From the NCBI GenBank assembly GCA_028023455.1, contig JAQFVV010000056.1:682001-746000 (forward strand): a stretch of DNA of 64,000 nucleotides, in the 5' to 3' direction. How positions within the stretch are numbered: the stretch's first letter is position 1; every line of letters starts with the position of its first letter. Below are positions 34,351-43,839 of this stretch, in pieces. The notes under the pieces are model-generated. The model saw only the letters and a program-made list of their open reading frames with translations, ran no database searches and had not been told where the DNA came from. The translations under genes and the position numbers were made by a program. The stretch is from Epiperipatus broadwayi (taxonomy: Eukaryota > Onychophora > Udeonychophora > Euonychophora > Peripatidae).

Positions 34351-35455
34351 ATTCTGCATAATAACAATCTACTTTCAATATAACACAGAATTCTTTCAAC
34401 AAAATCAAGGAATCACTATGACACCATTGTCACTCCTGATTATCAACATTTACATGGAAGAATTTAAAACCACAGCTATAAAGACTACTCTATATCCACC
34501 TAACGTTTGGCTTTCTATATTGATGATACATTTGTTATATGGCCACATGGTGCAGTACTACTACAAACTTTCTGGAAACTAACAACATATCCCCTTCTAT
34601 TAAATTCACAATAGAACCAGCATAAGAACAAAAATTGCCATTCTTAGATGTTCTTGTGTGAAGACTTTCTCATGGAAAAATCAGAACTATAGTTTACAGA
34701 AAACCCACACATAAAAGGAAAATGCTTAGCATATACATCCAATCACACAAGAAATACAAAACTTGGAATTATACTACCACTATGAAACATTTAACAAAAG
34801 AAATTTGTTCAGAAACTAGTGATTTGAAAAGGTCTATATAAGACAAACTCTTATGAAAAATGATTATTTATCAGCTGTTATTAAGAAAACCTTACATATA
34901 CAACAAAAACAATCATGAAAAGAAAAAAAACAATTCTTGGTACTGTAGTGTATCCATATATAATAAAATAGCAGAAAAATTAAGGAAAATCTGCAGTCAG
35001 TATAACATTAGAACAGCTTGTCAGATTTTTACCACACTATGAGGAATTCTAGCATCCACAAAGACTAAATTTGAAATATTGAAAAGCAAAAACTCCATCT
35101 TGAAATACCATGTGAATGTTGAATAATGTATTTTAGTGAGACCAATCACCCTATTGAAAAGCGATTGCAAAAGCACAAACTGAGAAGAGAGAAAATAGAG
35201 ATCTCTAAGGTAACAGACCATATATGTACCCATGAAGATATGTTCAGTTGGGAAAATACAAAAATATTGGATAGAGAGAAAAAGTTATAAAGAAGAAAAT
35301 TCAAAGAAGCTGCTTACATGAAAATGGTGAATAACCCCAAAGTCTATACATAATGTATGGAAACCATTAATCAACTTTGCACTTAGGAAAAGATGGAGAA
35401 ATCAGGAGAACCTCTTAGATAAGTATAAGAAATTTCTACTGACTTTAACTTTGAT

Positions 35456-35530
35456 AAAATGGCTCAGTTGGTCAGAGCATTATTTTAAAATTCACTATTG
35501 AAGAATCTAAGAGTCCAGGTTTGATTCCCA
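35456..35530 (+). repeat. tRNA-like sequence at the PLE 3' side
   Basis: TGGCTCAGTTGG (35460-35471, box A-like) and GGTTTGATTCC (35518-35528, box B-like) lie about 58 bp apart, with no clear acceptor stem. It is followed by CACTGACCAGGCCTGCAACA and CTGAAGAAG, resembling PLE 3' ends. It may be a degraded tRNA-derived SINE or a promoter-like part of the PLE non-coding region. Confidence 0.4.
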
Positions 35531-35599
35531 TGTAACTACTGTCACTGACCAGGCCTGCAACACCTGAAGAAGAGATGAGAATAATACCTTTTGAAATGT

Positions 35600-36790
35600 T
35601 GTGCATATACTATTTTGGGTGTTATTATTAACAGTTTAATGTAATTGGAAATAAAGTTAAATCCCAATATAGATAACCATCAACAATTTCTAATTGTTGT
35701 CAAGGCAACCTCCTTTTAACAATAAATAAATATAACTAAATATATAAATACAATTAACATACGATCATCACAAACATTCAGGAAAACACAAATAAATATA
35801 ACCATTATCATTAGAGATATGTCATATACAAGTACTACTTAGTCTGAGCATCATTATGACTCTCCTGCTTTCATAGCAAAATGGTGTTTTTAATATTAGG
35901 AGGAAACAATTTATATATATCATATATTTTAAAATCATATAAATATTCCTCTGTTTGATTTTTTTTTCTTCTAAACCAAAATTGTAGAGCAATTTTAATC
36001 TTCAAAAACTTTTATATTTATATATTCACACGTGCATACATAGCTATACATTTGTATGTTCTTTCACTTAAAATTATTTTGTTTTTGTTTGTATGACAAA
36101 AAGTTATGCCATATTTATTTTTTATCATGAGTTTTAATCATTTCTAATTAGTAATGCTTCAAAGATTATAATTTGAAAGGTTTGTTTTTTTTCTTTCTTT
36201 ATTCCAGAAGTTTTGAATATTTCACAAGTGAAATGTATTTTAAGCAGAAGAAAATGTAAAAAATATTCTAGTAATCTGCTACCTATCCAGACATATGTTT
36301 TTGGCATAGTGTTTAGATTTTTTAGTTTATTTTTGCAATTTGCATCTAAACTGTCACTTTCAAGTATCTTTCAATTTTGGTAATAATGGTTGATTTGACA
36401 GTTCAGTCACAGTTGATTTTATACTGTGTTACTTAAGATTGTTTTATGTTTGTCTATCTCTGATAAGAATAAATAGTAATTTGACATTAATATTGATTAA
36501 TAATATTATTCTTATGAAAATATTGATAAACTTATAATAATTAAATCAACCATTTTGATAAATGTTAATATATAGTTTTAGTCAACGTTAATAAACATTG
36601 ATGATTAAAGATAATATGTGCAAACTTTAGTATTTCTGAAAATCATATGCAAATATATATGTATATATCAATTTAAAGTGAAGAAATAACACATGGCTAC
36701 AGCTTATAATACTTTCTAGGAGCTGTTCTGTTCAGTTTATTTCTATTTTGCTATGTATTGTAAGCTTGAATAATCATTATATACTAAACA
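35600..36790. other. AT-rich non-coding tract
   Basis: No gene or recognised repeat. Confidence 0.45.
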
Positions 36791-36814
36791 ATAGTTCTTT
36801 TTAAATTATTGTCC

Positions 36815-36960
36815 AGAGTCATCCTATCCACATACCCAGATTAGTTTTTTATTGATAAAAGTCTGAGACAGGAAATAGTGGGAATATGGATAGAAGAGTA
36901 CTGGATAAGGATTCTGTAAGTACTATCATCTAGAATCCATTGATTACTTAACCTTAAAAT
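36815..36960. repeat. Very decayed family-1 palindrome
   Basis: CCCAGATTAGTTTT (36836-36849; reverse of the GAAAC..GUCUGGG hammerhead 3' half) faces GACAGGAAATAGTGGGAATATGGATAG (about 36873-36898), a second such half. Flanks share GAGTACTGGATAAGG and ATCCATTGATTAC with family 1. No CUGAUGA box survives on either strand. Confidence 0.45.
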
Positions 36961-36969
36961 AGATGGCAG

Positions 36970-38785
36970 CTTTGGAATAGAATATAAAATATTTGAAGTA
37001 GAATATAAAATAAATAAATAAACGTTTTGTAATGTTAATAGATAGACAATTTATTTCCAAGTATTTATATATGAAATGAAATAAATGTATATAGAACATA
37101 TTACAAATGCATTATTATGAGGGGGAGAAAATATGATAGATAAGTTAATTAGATAAATAGCAGAATTATGGTAAATGAACATAAATTAAAAAAATATTTT
37201 GGAATTATGAAAGAATGAAAATTATATAAAATATGAACAGGATGTGTAAAAATAAAAAGGAGCCTAAAATTATTTGATGCAAAAATTGAAGCTTGTGATA
37301 GTAGGGGAAAGGGCAAATAAATAGGAACAAGGAATTGAATTAAAGATATATAGTTATATGTGGAGAAAGGAGGAAAACTTTCAAATTCTTTTTTTGGAAT
37401 GTATGGAAGGTAAAGAGAATGAGAATAAAATGTAGGGTATGTGGGAAAAATTTAAAGGTAAAAATATCTGAAAGAAGTGATTTTATGATTTTTATAATGA
37501 AATTAGGAGATAAGAAAATAGGCTAATGGAGCTAATGAAAGTTTTTATTAAATGAAAAAAGAAAAATGAATCAGGATTAGAAAAATAATTGAATAATAAG
37601 GACTAAGAAGCAGATGAGTTTATTTTTATGTGTGATGCTTTATAAGTAGAAAATAAACATTATTTCTAGTCATAAACCCTGTGCACAGAAAGTTTTTCAC
37701 TTTAAGAAGCCATTTTATATCACTTTCATCATAATGCTGCAATATATATATATATATTTATAATTTTTAATCAGGAAATATTATGTTGATATCTGAAATC
37801 TATTTTCTTTAATAGTAATGCTTCACTCAAATACTTTTGAGACTGGACTTTGTCTTCAAATTTTCTCCACTATATATTTTGATCATTTAAAACTGGATTC
37901 AAGACTGTAATTGAAAAATTTTCTCTGGCAACTAACAATGGCTTTAAAAGTGTCATACCACTTTCAAATAATCTATAATTCATTGATATTGGATGCTAAA
38001 TTAAGATTAGACAATTCTTATATGATTGTTAGTCTTTTACAATCTGTGGTTTTACATATTCGTGATATAACAGTAAACTAGATTAACCAGTCAGAAAAAT
38101 GTATATACTTGATGACAGACATCACAAATGCCATCAATAAACTTCTAAACTCATCAAATGTACTAATGTTTGTTGATGACTTGAATTTGGTTAATCTCAA
38201 ATGTTTTATAACAAAAATGAAAAAACTTTGTATAGTTATCTGCATTCTCTTTGTAAATTAGCATTTTGTATTTTCAAATATTTCGAGAAAAAACATTTTT
38301 TCATTATATATTTTGACACAATTGTACAGTTGATTTTTATAATTCACTGAAGTCTTTCTGATTTAAGTGGCTACTGTTTGTCCTTCTCAAAATAGTGGAA
38401 AATATTAGGATTTCAATGTGATTACAATTGTCTTCTTCAGAGCTTAGATTAAGTTAATTTATAAAAGAAGTTTCACCATATTTTTCACTTGCATAATTGT
38501 ATAATTGAAAAAAAAAAAAAAGAATAAATACATAAACAAATTAAATATATTCTAATATTTGCAATGGAGTAAGTATTCTTAAGAAGTTTCATTAACATAA
38601 ACTCTGAGCAAGGTTAGTGTAATGATATTGAAATATCAGCCATTTTTATTGCTTTATGAAGATTAGTAATATGTAGTTAAATAAGGATGACTTTAAGCAG
38701 CTGTACAAATCTGCACTTATTGGTTTTTTCCCCAGATGTAACACAATAGAAATGTGTAACACAAATGTCTTTTTCAAAACAATTT
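36970..38785. other. AT-rich non-coding tract
   Basis: No gene recognised. 37120-37620 is purine-rich on the plus strand (many GGA/GAA), without a defined repeat. Confidence 0.45.
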
Positions 38786-38835
38786 TAAAATGTTATATAT
38801 AGAGTTTGCAAAATAAGCTCTTAACAAGTTTTGCG

Positions 38836-38896
38836 AATATCCCCAACCCCAGACTGGTTTCTGCTACTGACATCATCAGTGAGGTGCTAGGATATT
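38836..38896 (-). ncRNA. Type I hammerhead ribozyme, core intact (dimer copy 1)
   Basis: On the minus strand: outer stem AAUAUCC; internal loop; inner stem CCUCA; CUGAUGA (38873-38879); stem II UG-UCAGUAG-CA; GAAAC (38857-38861); a 2-nt loop; GUC (38852-38854); UGGGG; and outer strand GGAUAUU. Every conserved core base is present, the inner stem pairs CCUCA/UGGGG, and the outer helix has seven pairs. Stem II is short (two Watson-Crick pairs plus a possible U-G). Stem III is two pairs. Predicted cleavage follows GUC. Confidence 0.8.
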
Positions 38897-39212
38897 TAAG
38901 CATTAGATTAAAATACCAGGACAAGCCCAGAACTTTATCTAATATATAACTATTAAGTAGAAAATCTGAAATTTTCACACATCCATATGTTTTCCAATCC
39001 AGCTATCTAACTTGAATAGCCATATGGGACTGAACTAAGTTCAGATACACCATATATTAATAGCTTTGGCAAGATAAAATCACCAAAGCCTTAACTGTAA
39101 AAAATAAAATTAAAAAAAAATCAAGTCAGATGTTACATGACTTAATTTAATAAGCTTGTATTTACCAATGTTATATATAGAGCTCGCAAAATAAGCTCTT
39201 AACAAGCTTTGA

Positions 39213-39275
39213 GAATATCCCCAATACCAGACCGGTTTCTGCTACTGGCATCATCATTGAAGTGCTAGGATATTC
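39213..39275 (-). ncRNA. Hammerhead ribozyme, one core base lost (dimer copy 2)
   Basis: Same layout as the first dimer copy: outer helix GAAUAUCC/GGAUAUUC is perfect (8 pairs), GAAAC is at 39235-39239 and GUC at 39230-39232. The core reads AUGAUGA instead of CUGAUGA (change at 39257). That C is part of the invariant catalytic core, so this copy is predicted inactive. Confidence 0.72.
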
Positions 39276-39334
39276 AAGCATTAGATTTAAATTACCAGGA
39301 CAAGCCTATCTTATTTTGCGAGCTGTATATATAT

Positions 39335-40325
39335 ATTTTTTTGTAATTTTTTGTAAAAGGATTTAAATATATTGATACAACTAATGAAATTTTTTGATTA
39401 AAAAATATATACAGATATCTTTTATCCATAAAAATATTTGGCTAAAAAGATATCATGCTCAATTATTATCAATCTACTGCAAGATGATTTTTACTGTTTA
39501 AATATTCTATTCTATCCTTGGTTTTTTAACTCCCATAAATTTTATTACTCCATCCATCTAATGAGTCTTACTCGTACATCTTTGATGATTCAGTATGAGA
39601 TTTTAATTTTCTCTGCATTATCATCTTTTTTGCCTTTATATCCAATTCATCTCAATTTACAAAGTACACATCCACAAAACATTTTAATATCAGCCATGCC
39701 TATAGATTTTATTGAATTATCCCTAATAAATATTTCATGCCTATTTAATATCATCAAAAGCAATAAAGTTTAAATTAGTTTGGATATTCTAATTTCAGAA
39801 GATAAAAGAAAGGGCATGATAGAAAGATCGAATAAAAAGTTCATAGTGTATTTTGTCTTGAGCTATAAACCAGTTCATGAACCACAAATATGTCTACATA
39901 TTTGGCATTGTGATTCTATATTTATTTGAATTTTGTAGTATCTATTTAAATGTAATTTCTCCATTAAAGCAATCAATATTACGTATAATGTTTTTGAGAT
40001 AATCTTTACATTGTTAATTGGTTTTGTTTTTTTTGGAAAAAAGACAAATATTTTATCAATAATTCATTTCTTATGTCCAATCCTATAAAAATGTGCCTTT
40101 ATAAAAGTAGATTCCATACATAAGAATCAGATCCAGCAACTTAAAGATCATTCTGATTGGTTCACAAATGTAACTAACTCTACCTTTTCTTTTATTTTGC
40201 TGTAATATTTTATATAAATAGAATTTGTTCCCTTACTTCAAGCACTTTTTAGATTGCATGCATATATATATACAATAAAAAATTTTTTTACTAAAAAAGT
40301 TTGAAATAAGGTGAACAAATTGTAT
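39335..40325. other. AT-rich non-coding tract
   Basis: The 111-residue open frame at 39438-39773 (plus) is hydrophobic, low-complexity and matches nothing I know; I treat it as chance. Confidence 0.4.
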
Positions 40326-40329
40326 TTAT

Positions 40330-40600
40330 ACTGATTGGTTTTATCTTATAAAACTTTCTTGAATAAAATATTTACAGTACTTTTATGTTGTATTCACAAG
40401 AGATCTATATCTCACTTTCATGCAATAAATTGGCAAAGACTGTATAAACAACTAATTATTTATAATGTTTATATTATTTTAATGAAATGTCCTATTTTTT
40501 AAAACTTGTTAAATGCAACAAGTACATGTAAGCACCCCAAATAATCTTTTTACTTAAAAAGCTATCTATATATTTAAATTGAGTCACCTTTCCATTTATC
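40330..40600 (-). pseudogene. LINE RT C-terminal fragment
   Basis: Minus-strand reading gives VTQFKYIDSFLS and, downstream, VYTVFANLLHESEI. These correspond to the FKYLGS and VLPTLLYGSETW landmarks after the RT palm in a widespread LINE group. Short, with stops and shifts. The same landmarks recur at 42.5 and 47.7 kb in the same orientation. Confidence 0.55.
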
Positions 40601-40643
40601 AATAGTCATTTGCAAACAAACATGATTATTCCAGTCTTTATAT

Positions 40644-40724
40644 ATATTTTTTAAGTGTCATAGCATCGGCCAGGACGCGAACCCGCAACCCAGGCAACTG
40701 CCTGCAAGACCACCAATGCAAGAC
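40644..40724 (-). mobile_element. tRNA-derived SINE, internally deleted
   Basis: Minus strand: GCATTGGTGGTC, then a deletion of about 20 bp covering most of box A and the anticodon arm, then GGGTTCGCGTCC (box B-like) and GCTATGACA with a short A-tail. Flanked by the 10-bp duplication GTCTTTATAT (40634-40643 and 40725-40734). Confidence 0.75.
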
Positions 40725-40739
40725 GTCTTTATATTTTTG

Positions 40740-41215
40740 AAGTGAATTGTTAAAAATTATGCCAAACTGCCAACAAAGGAAAAAGATAATAAGCAGAAAT
40801 AAATAAGTAAAACAAAAGAAAAGCTTCATTTTTAGCTTTCATGCTAAAAAAAAATGTACTTTCTTGAAAAAAAAGTATTCTCCATTAAATTTTTATCAGC
40901 AAAATAAAATTTAGTAAAAAATATGTTCAAACAATAAAATTATTTTTAAAATTCTATTTTTAATACAAAAATAAAAATAATAGTAATATTCTTAGAAGAG
41001 AGTGCTTTTTGTTTTTTTTTAACATTAGATATTTTTTATTTAATATAGGCACTTCCTGCTTGTCATTAGTAAATTTTCAACTGATTAATTTTCTGTTAAA
41101 AAATAAATAAAAAAGAAAATAAAAGTCTCAATCTACTTACTGAGAAACAAATATTTAATTTTAAAAAAATAAAAGTAATAAGTAAATAAATTATGCATAA
41201 AGTTGCATTTTTCAT
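40740..41215. other. AT-rich non-coding tract
   Basis: No feature recognised. Confidence 0.45.
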
Positions 41216-41223
41216 TGTTTTAA

Positions 41224-41969
41224 CCCTTTTCCCGCCTCCTACGAGGCTCCTCGTCGACATCTGAAATCACTCTAACTCAGCCAGTTTTTATACGAAAATA
41301 TTCGTTAAATACGTATTGAATTCGTTTTTAAAAGTTCTGTACGATGGTGACATCTTCCGATTTATTTTAGAAGTAAAAAATAGAAAAAAAACGCATTTAA
41401 ACCTAAACAAAGAAGGAACATTATTTGTGATTGGTTCTTAGCATGCTCTCAGCCGAAAAAGACATTCTGATTGGCTGGAAAGAACAAAGAAACTACCTGA
41501 TCAAAGAAAATAAAGAAAAATGCTGAGATTTTCATTTCGAATAAGATTTAAATTATTATTAAATAATATTTATGGAAATTAAACATAATTTTCAGAGAGA
41601 ATAATAAAAAAACAAAATTATTTTCGAAAAATATTGAAGATTTAAGTAAATATATTGAAGATGTAGTAAAAAGAAATATTACTTTTCTATAACGTAAAAG
41701 TCGATCTTTTTGTTTACATTATAACTTTTATGTTGCCGATATTGAATATCTTAGAATAAATAAATAGCAATTTATTTTTGAAAGAACTTTCGTTTTCTTC
41801 ATGACCTGAAAAATTAATTATATACTTTTTATAAACGTATCTGAATTGAATTTAATATTATAGGCGAATATGTTTTAACAATAGGCTTTGTCTTCAGTTT
41901 GTGAGTTGGCCAATTAAAAGATTTGATTTTTATCTGATACAACCAATGATAAAATTAGCGGTTAAAAGG
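41224..41969. mobile_element. piggyBac-like non-autonomous element
   Basis: TTAA (41220-41223) is followed by CCCTTTTCCCGCC. The right side ends GGTTAAAAGG directly before TTAA (41970-41973). The target TTAA and ends of CCYTTT...AAAAGG fit the piggyBac superfamily (TTAA duplication, ends starting CCY). The 746-bp interior is GC-richer at its left end (CCTCCTACGAGGCTCCTCG) and codes for nothing. Subterminal inverted repeats are weak, so the call rests on the ends. Confidence 0.55.
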
Positions 41970-41973
41970 TTAA

Positions 41974-42245
41974 GAGACAAAATCATACTTGTGCGCAATT
42001 GGATCATGGCAAGTCTGAATGCAGAATGAAGACTATTTTGGGGGGGTAACAGTCAAAAGAGAATGCTAGAATTGAGTTTGCCATGATTATGTAAATGCAT
42101 CTACTTGTAAAACATGATGGCTTATTAGTCTATTTGTTGTTTTTGTGATTATGTCTTTTATCTTTTATAATAAACTTTCATTTTTGTAAGACTCAACTAT
42201 CGACTATCCTCGGCCATTTCTTTCCATGGAAACAATCAATATTTC
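41974..42245 (+). repeat. Possible solo-LTR-like segment
   Basis: Downstream of the TTAA, the segment ends with AATAAACTTTCATTTTTG (about 42170) and then GACTCAACTATCGACTATCC, similar in style to the R/U5 end of an LTR with its polyadenylation signal. No left boundary or duplication was found, so this is tentative. Confidence 0.2.
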
Positions 42246-42489
42246 ACTTTTTTGACATAATTTTTAGAACATAAAAAGGGTCTGTCTTTTATACTAAACT
42301 CTTGCTTAAATTCATCTTAAAATATCTTTTTTAAAAAAGGAAGTTTTATCACTCACTTGATCATCTATCAAATTCAATGAATATATAATTTTATAATAAT
42401 AGATTATGATATCACATCCAGCAAGCTAGAGAAGATATTGATTGATCTTGTTGTCATATTTTTAGAATTATACAAATTATCCTTAAATG

Positions 42490-43830
42490 AAATTTTCCTA
42501 ATGCTATTATTTTTGATTGATAAGGTGTCCAAATCTCACATTCATATAATAAATTGGGTAAAATAGCATCTCTCTATATAATTAAAATAGTTGCAGTTGT
42601 GAACAAATATTTAACTTGTTAAAAGCTGCAATATATTAGATTTTGTGTTGTACTTCAAATTTTGTATTTAAAAAAACTCTCAAGATATTTATATTGGTTT
42701 ACACTTCCAAGGTGAATATTTTTCACTTAAAATTGTTAAAGATTTTTATTTCATTACTGACTAATAAAGGATTTGATTTTTTTTTAATATTAATTACCAA
42801 ATCAAAGTCTTTACATGTTTTTATCTTATTATTTGGCAAGGATAGCATAATTATTAGTACACTTCGTCATGAATTTTGTTTTTGTCCTTAATCAAACCTA
42901 ATAACCATCAAAGCTAAAAATTACTGTAGATTTTTCATACATTACTGCCTGATGAAATACATTTTTATAAACATTGGTTTCTTTCAAAACATTAATAATA
43001 TTACATAGATTATTTTTGAATGGGAAGGAATAGCCCAATTCCTGCAAATCTTGATGCCAATCTGATCAAACACATGTCATATCTCTAAGCTTGCTTCATG
43101 AAACTATCTAAAAACTGAGCCAAAAAAACTACTTAGAGATAGTACACTTTTTTTTTCATATGTCATAGTATCAGCCGGGAAGGAACCTGCTAACCCAGGA
43201 CAACTTCTTGTAAAGCAGCTGTCGCTGACCTCTCGGCCACCAATGCTTGACTAGTACACGTTCTTGTTTATCATCAGTGTTCATTTCAAATGTTTTAGAT
43301 TTTTCATCAGCAATTATAATGCTTCTCATTTCATCACTTAGTTCAGCTGTATAATATGAATAAATGTTATGTATGGCTAGATAATTTCAAACATTACCAC
43401 TTATTATTTTTACTAATTAAAGCAAATATTTTAACTAAATCAATAAAATCACTATATATTTCACCTTTCTTTGACATTTTTTTAAATGCTTTTGTTTGAC
43501 AACAAAAATCATGTTTACAATGCATCTTGATTTTTTAAAAGTATATTTAAGTCTTTTGGAACTATTCATCTGTGATTAGGAGCAACATATTTAATAATTC
43601 ATTGTACTTTTTCCCCCTGATAATGATGATGTTAATTATTGCAATCTTATTTTATTTATTTGTATAAATTTGGAACAGTAGAAATATTTTTGAAATCTGG
43701 TAGTACAACTTTGTGGTCTATATAATGAACATTTCAGTAATATTGAAGCTCATTTATTACCATTATATTTGAAAACTTTTACAATTGTCTCATCAGGATC
43801 TAGAGCCTCTTTATTTTAAAAAAATTAGCT
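42490..43830 (-). pseudogene. LINE RT fragment split by a SINE
   Basis: Minus-strand reading from the right: LDPDETIVKVFKYNG (43750-43800, the GKAPG.DG.P.E region), DFKNISTVPNLYK (about 43665-43705; SIVPLYKNKGD-type motif), then ICCS/SKRLKYTF and NMIFVVKQK (the DMIF motif before motif A). After a gap with a SINE insertion come YKYLESFLNTKFEVQHK and NKLNICSQL (42590-42710) and LFYPIYYMNVRFGHL (VLPTLLYG.E.W equivalent, about 42530). The order is correct for one minus-strand LINE. Motif A and YADD are lost. A weak upstream continuation (KKYSTWFE...) may lie at 44500-44620. Confidence 0.65.
43148..43250 (-). mobile_element. tRNA-derived SINE nested in the LINE
   Basis: Minus strand: GCATTGGTGGCCGAGAGGTC (box A-like), an anticodon-arm-like segment, box B reduced to GGTTCCTTCCCGG, then ATGACATATGAAAA. 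Flanked by the 8-bp duplication TAGTACAC (43140-43147 and 43251-43258). The head matches the 13.5 kb copy closely but has a 1-bp loss in box B. Confidence 0.82.
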
Positions 43831-43839
43831 TTTTAAATT

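Larger units (their letters stand above)
32640..35420 (+). pseudogene. Penelope-like element (RT + GIY-YIG-like tail), split
   Basis: This is a PLE polyprotein with several frameshifts and stops. The N-terminal region reads LTDAEISILKRGLNFATSPSN and AATEKMI (33080-33168), then ADKGNAIIVI (33313-33342). The RT opens with KIHKDHVPLRPIVNSR (33532-33580), followed by SFDVESLLANLP (33719-33754), the PLE form of motif A. The element is interrupted at 33867-34350 by a family-1 hammerhead repeat. It resumes with FYIDDTFVIWPHG (YIDD codons at 34516-34527, catalytic Asp pair intact), LPFLDVLV and VYRKPTH (to 34711), and the linker IAEKLRKICSQYNIRT (34970-35017). The tail (35085-35290) reads ILKYHV..., then PIEKRLQKHK and WENTKIL, the layout of the GIY-YIG nuclease, though the first GIY/YIG residues are poorly preserved. 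Non-functional as it stands. Confidence 0.85.
38794..39330 (-). mobile_element. Family-2 hammerhead repeat, direct dimer
   Basis: Two direct copies of a monomer begin TTATATATAGAG (about 38794 and 39171), each with GCAAAATAAGCTCTTAACAAG and then a minus-strand hammerhead. The hammerhead GUC triplets are 378 bp apart. The first monomer is complete. The second is cut after about 135 bp, where an inverse of GCTCGCAAAATAAG (39307-39323) ends the unit. Head-to-tail monomers, each with a hammerhead, is the arrangement of PLE pseudo-LTRs and of retrozymes, in which cleavage at two sites releases a monomer-length RNA. No protein is encoded. Confidence 0.72.

Noticed and set aside
39438-39773. 111-residue open frame, hydrophobic
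   Set aside because: Composition is that of random AT-rich sequence; no start context, domain or repeat relationship.
43295-43320. TCATCAG on the plus strand as a possible minus-strand hammerhead core
   Set aside because: No GTTTC at a suitable distance and no complementary stem I.
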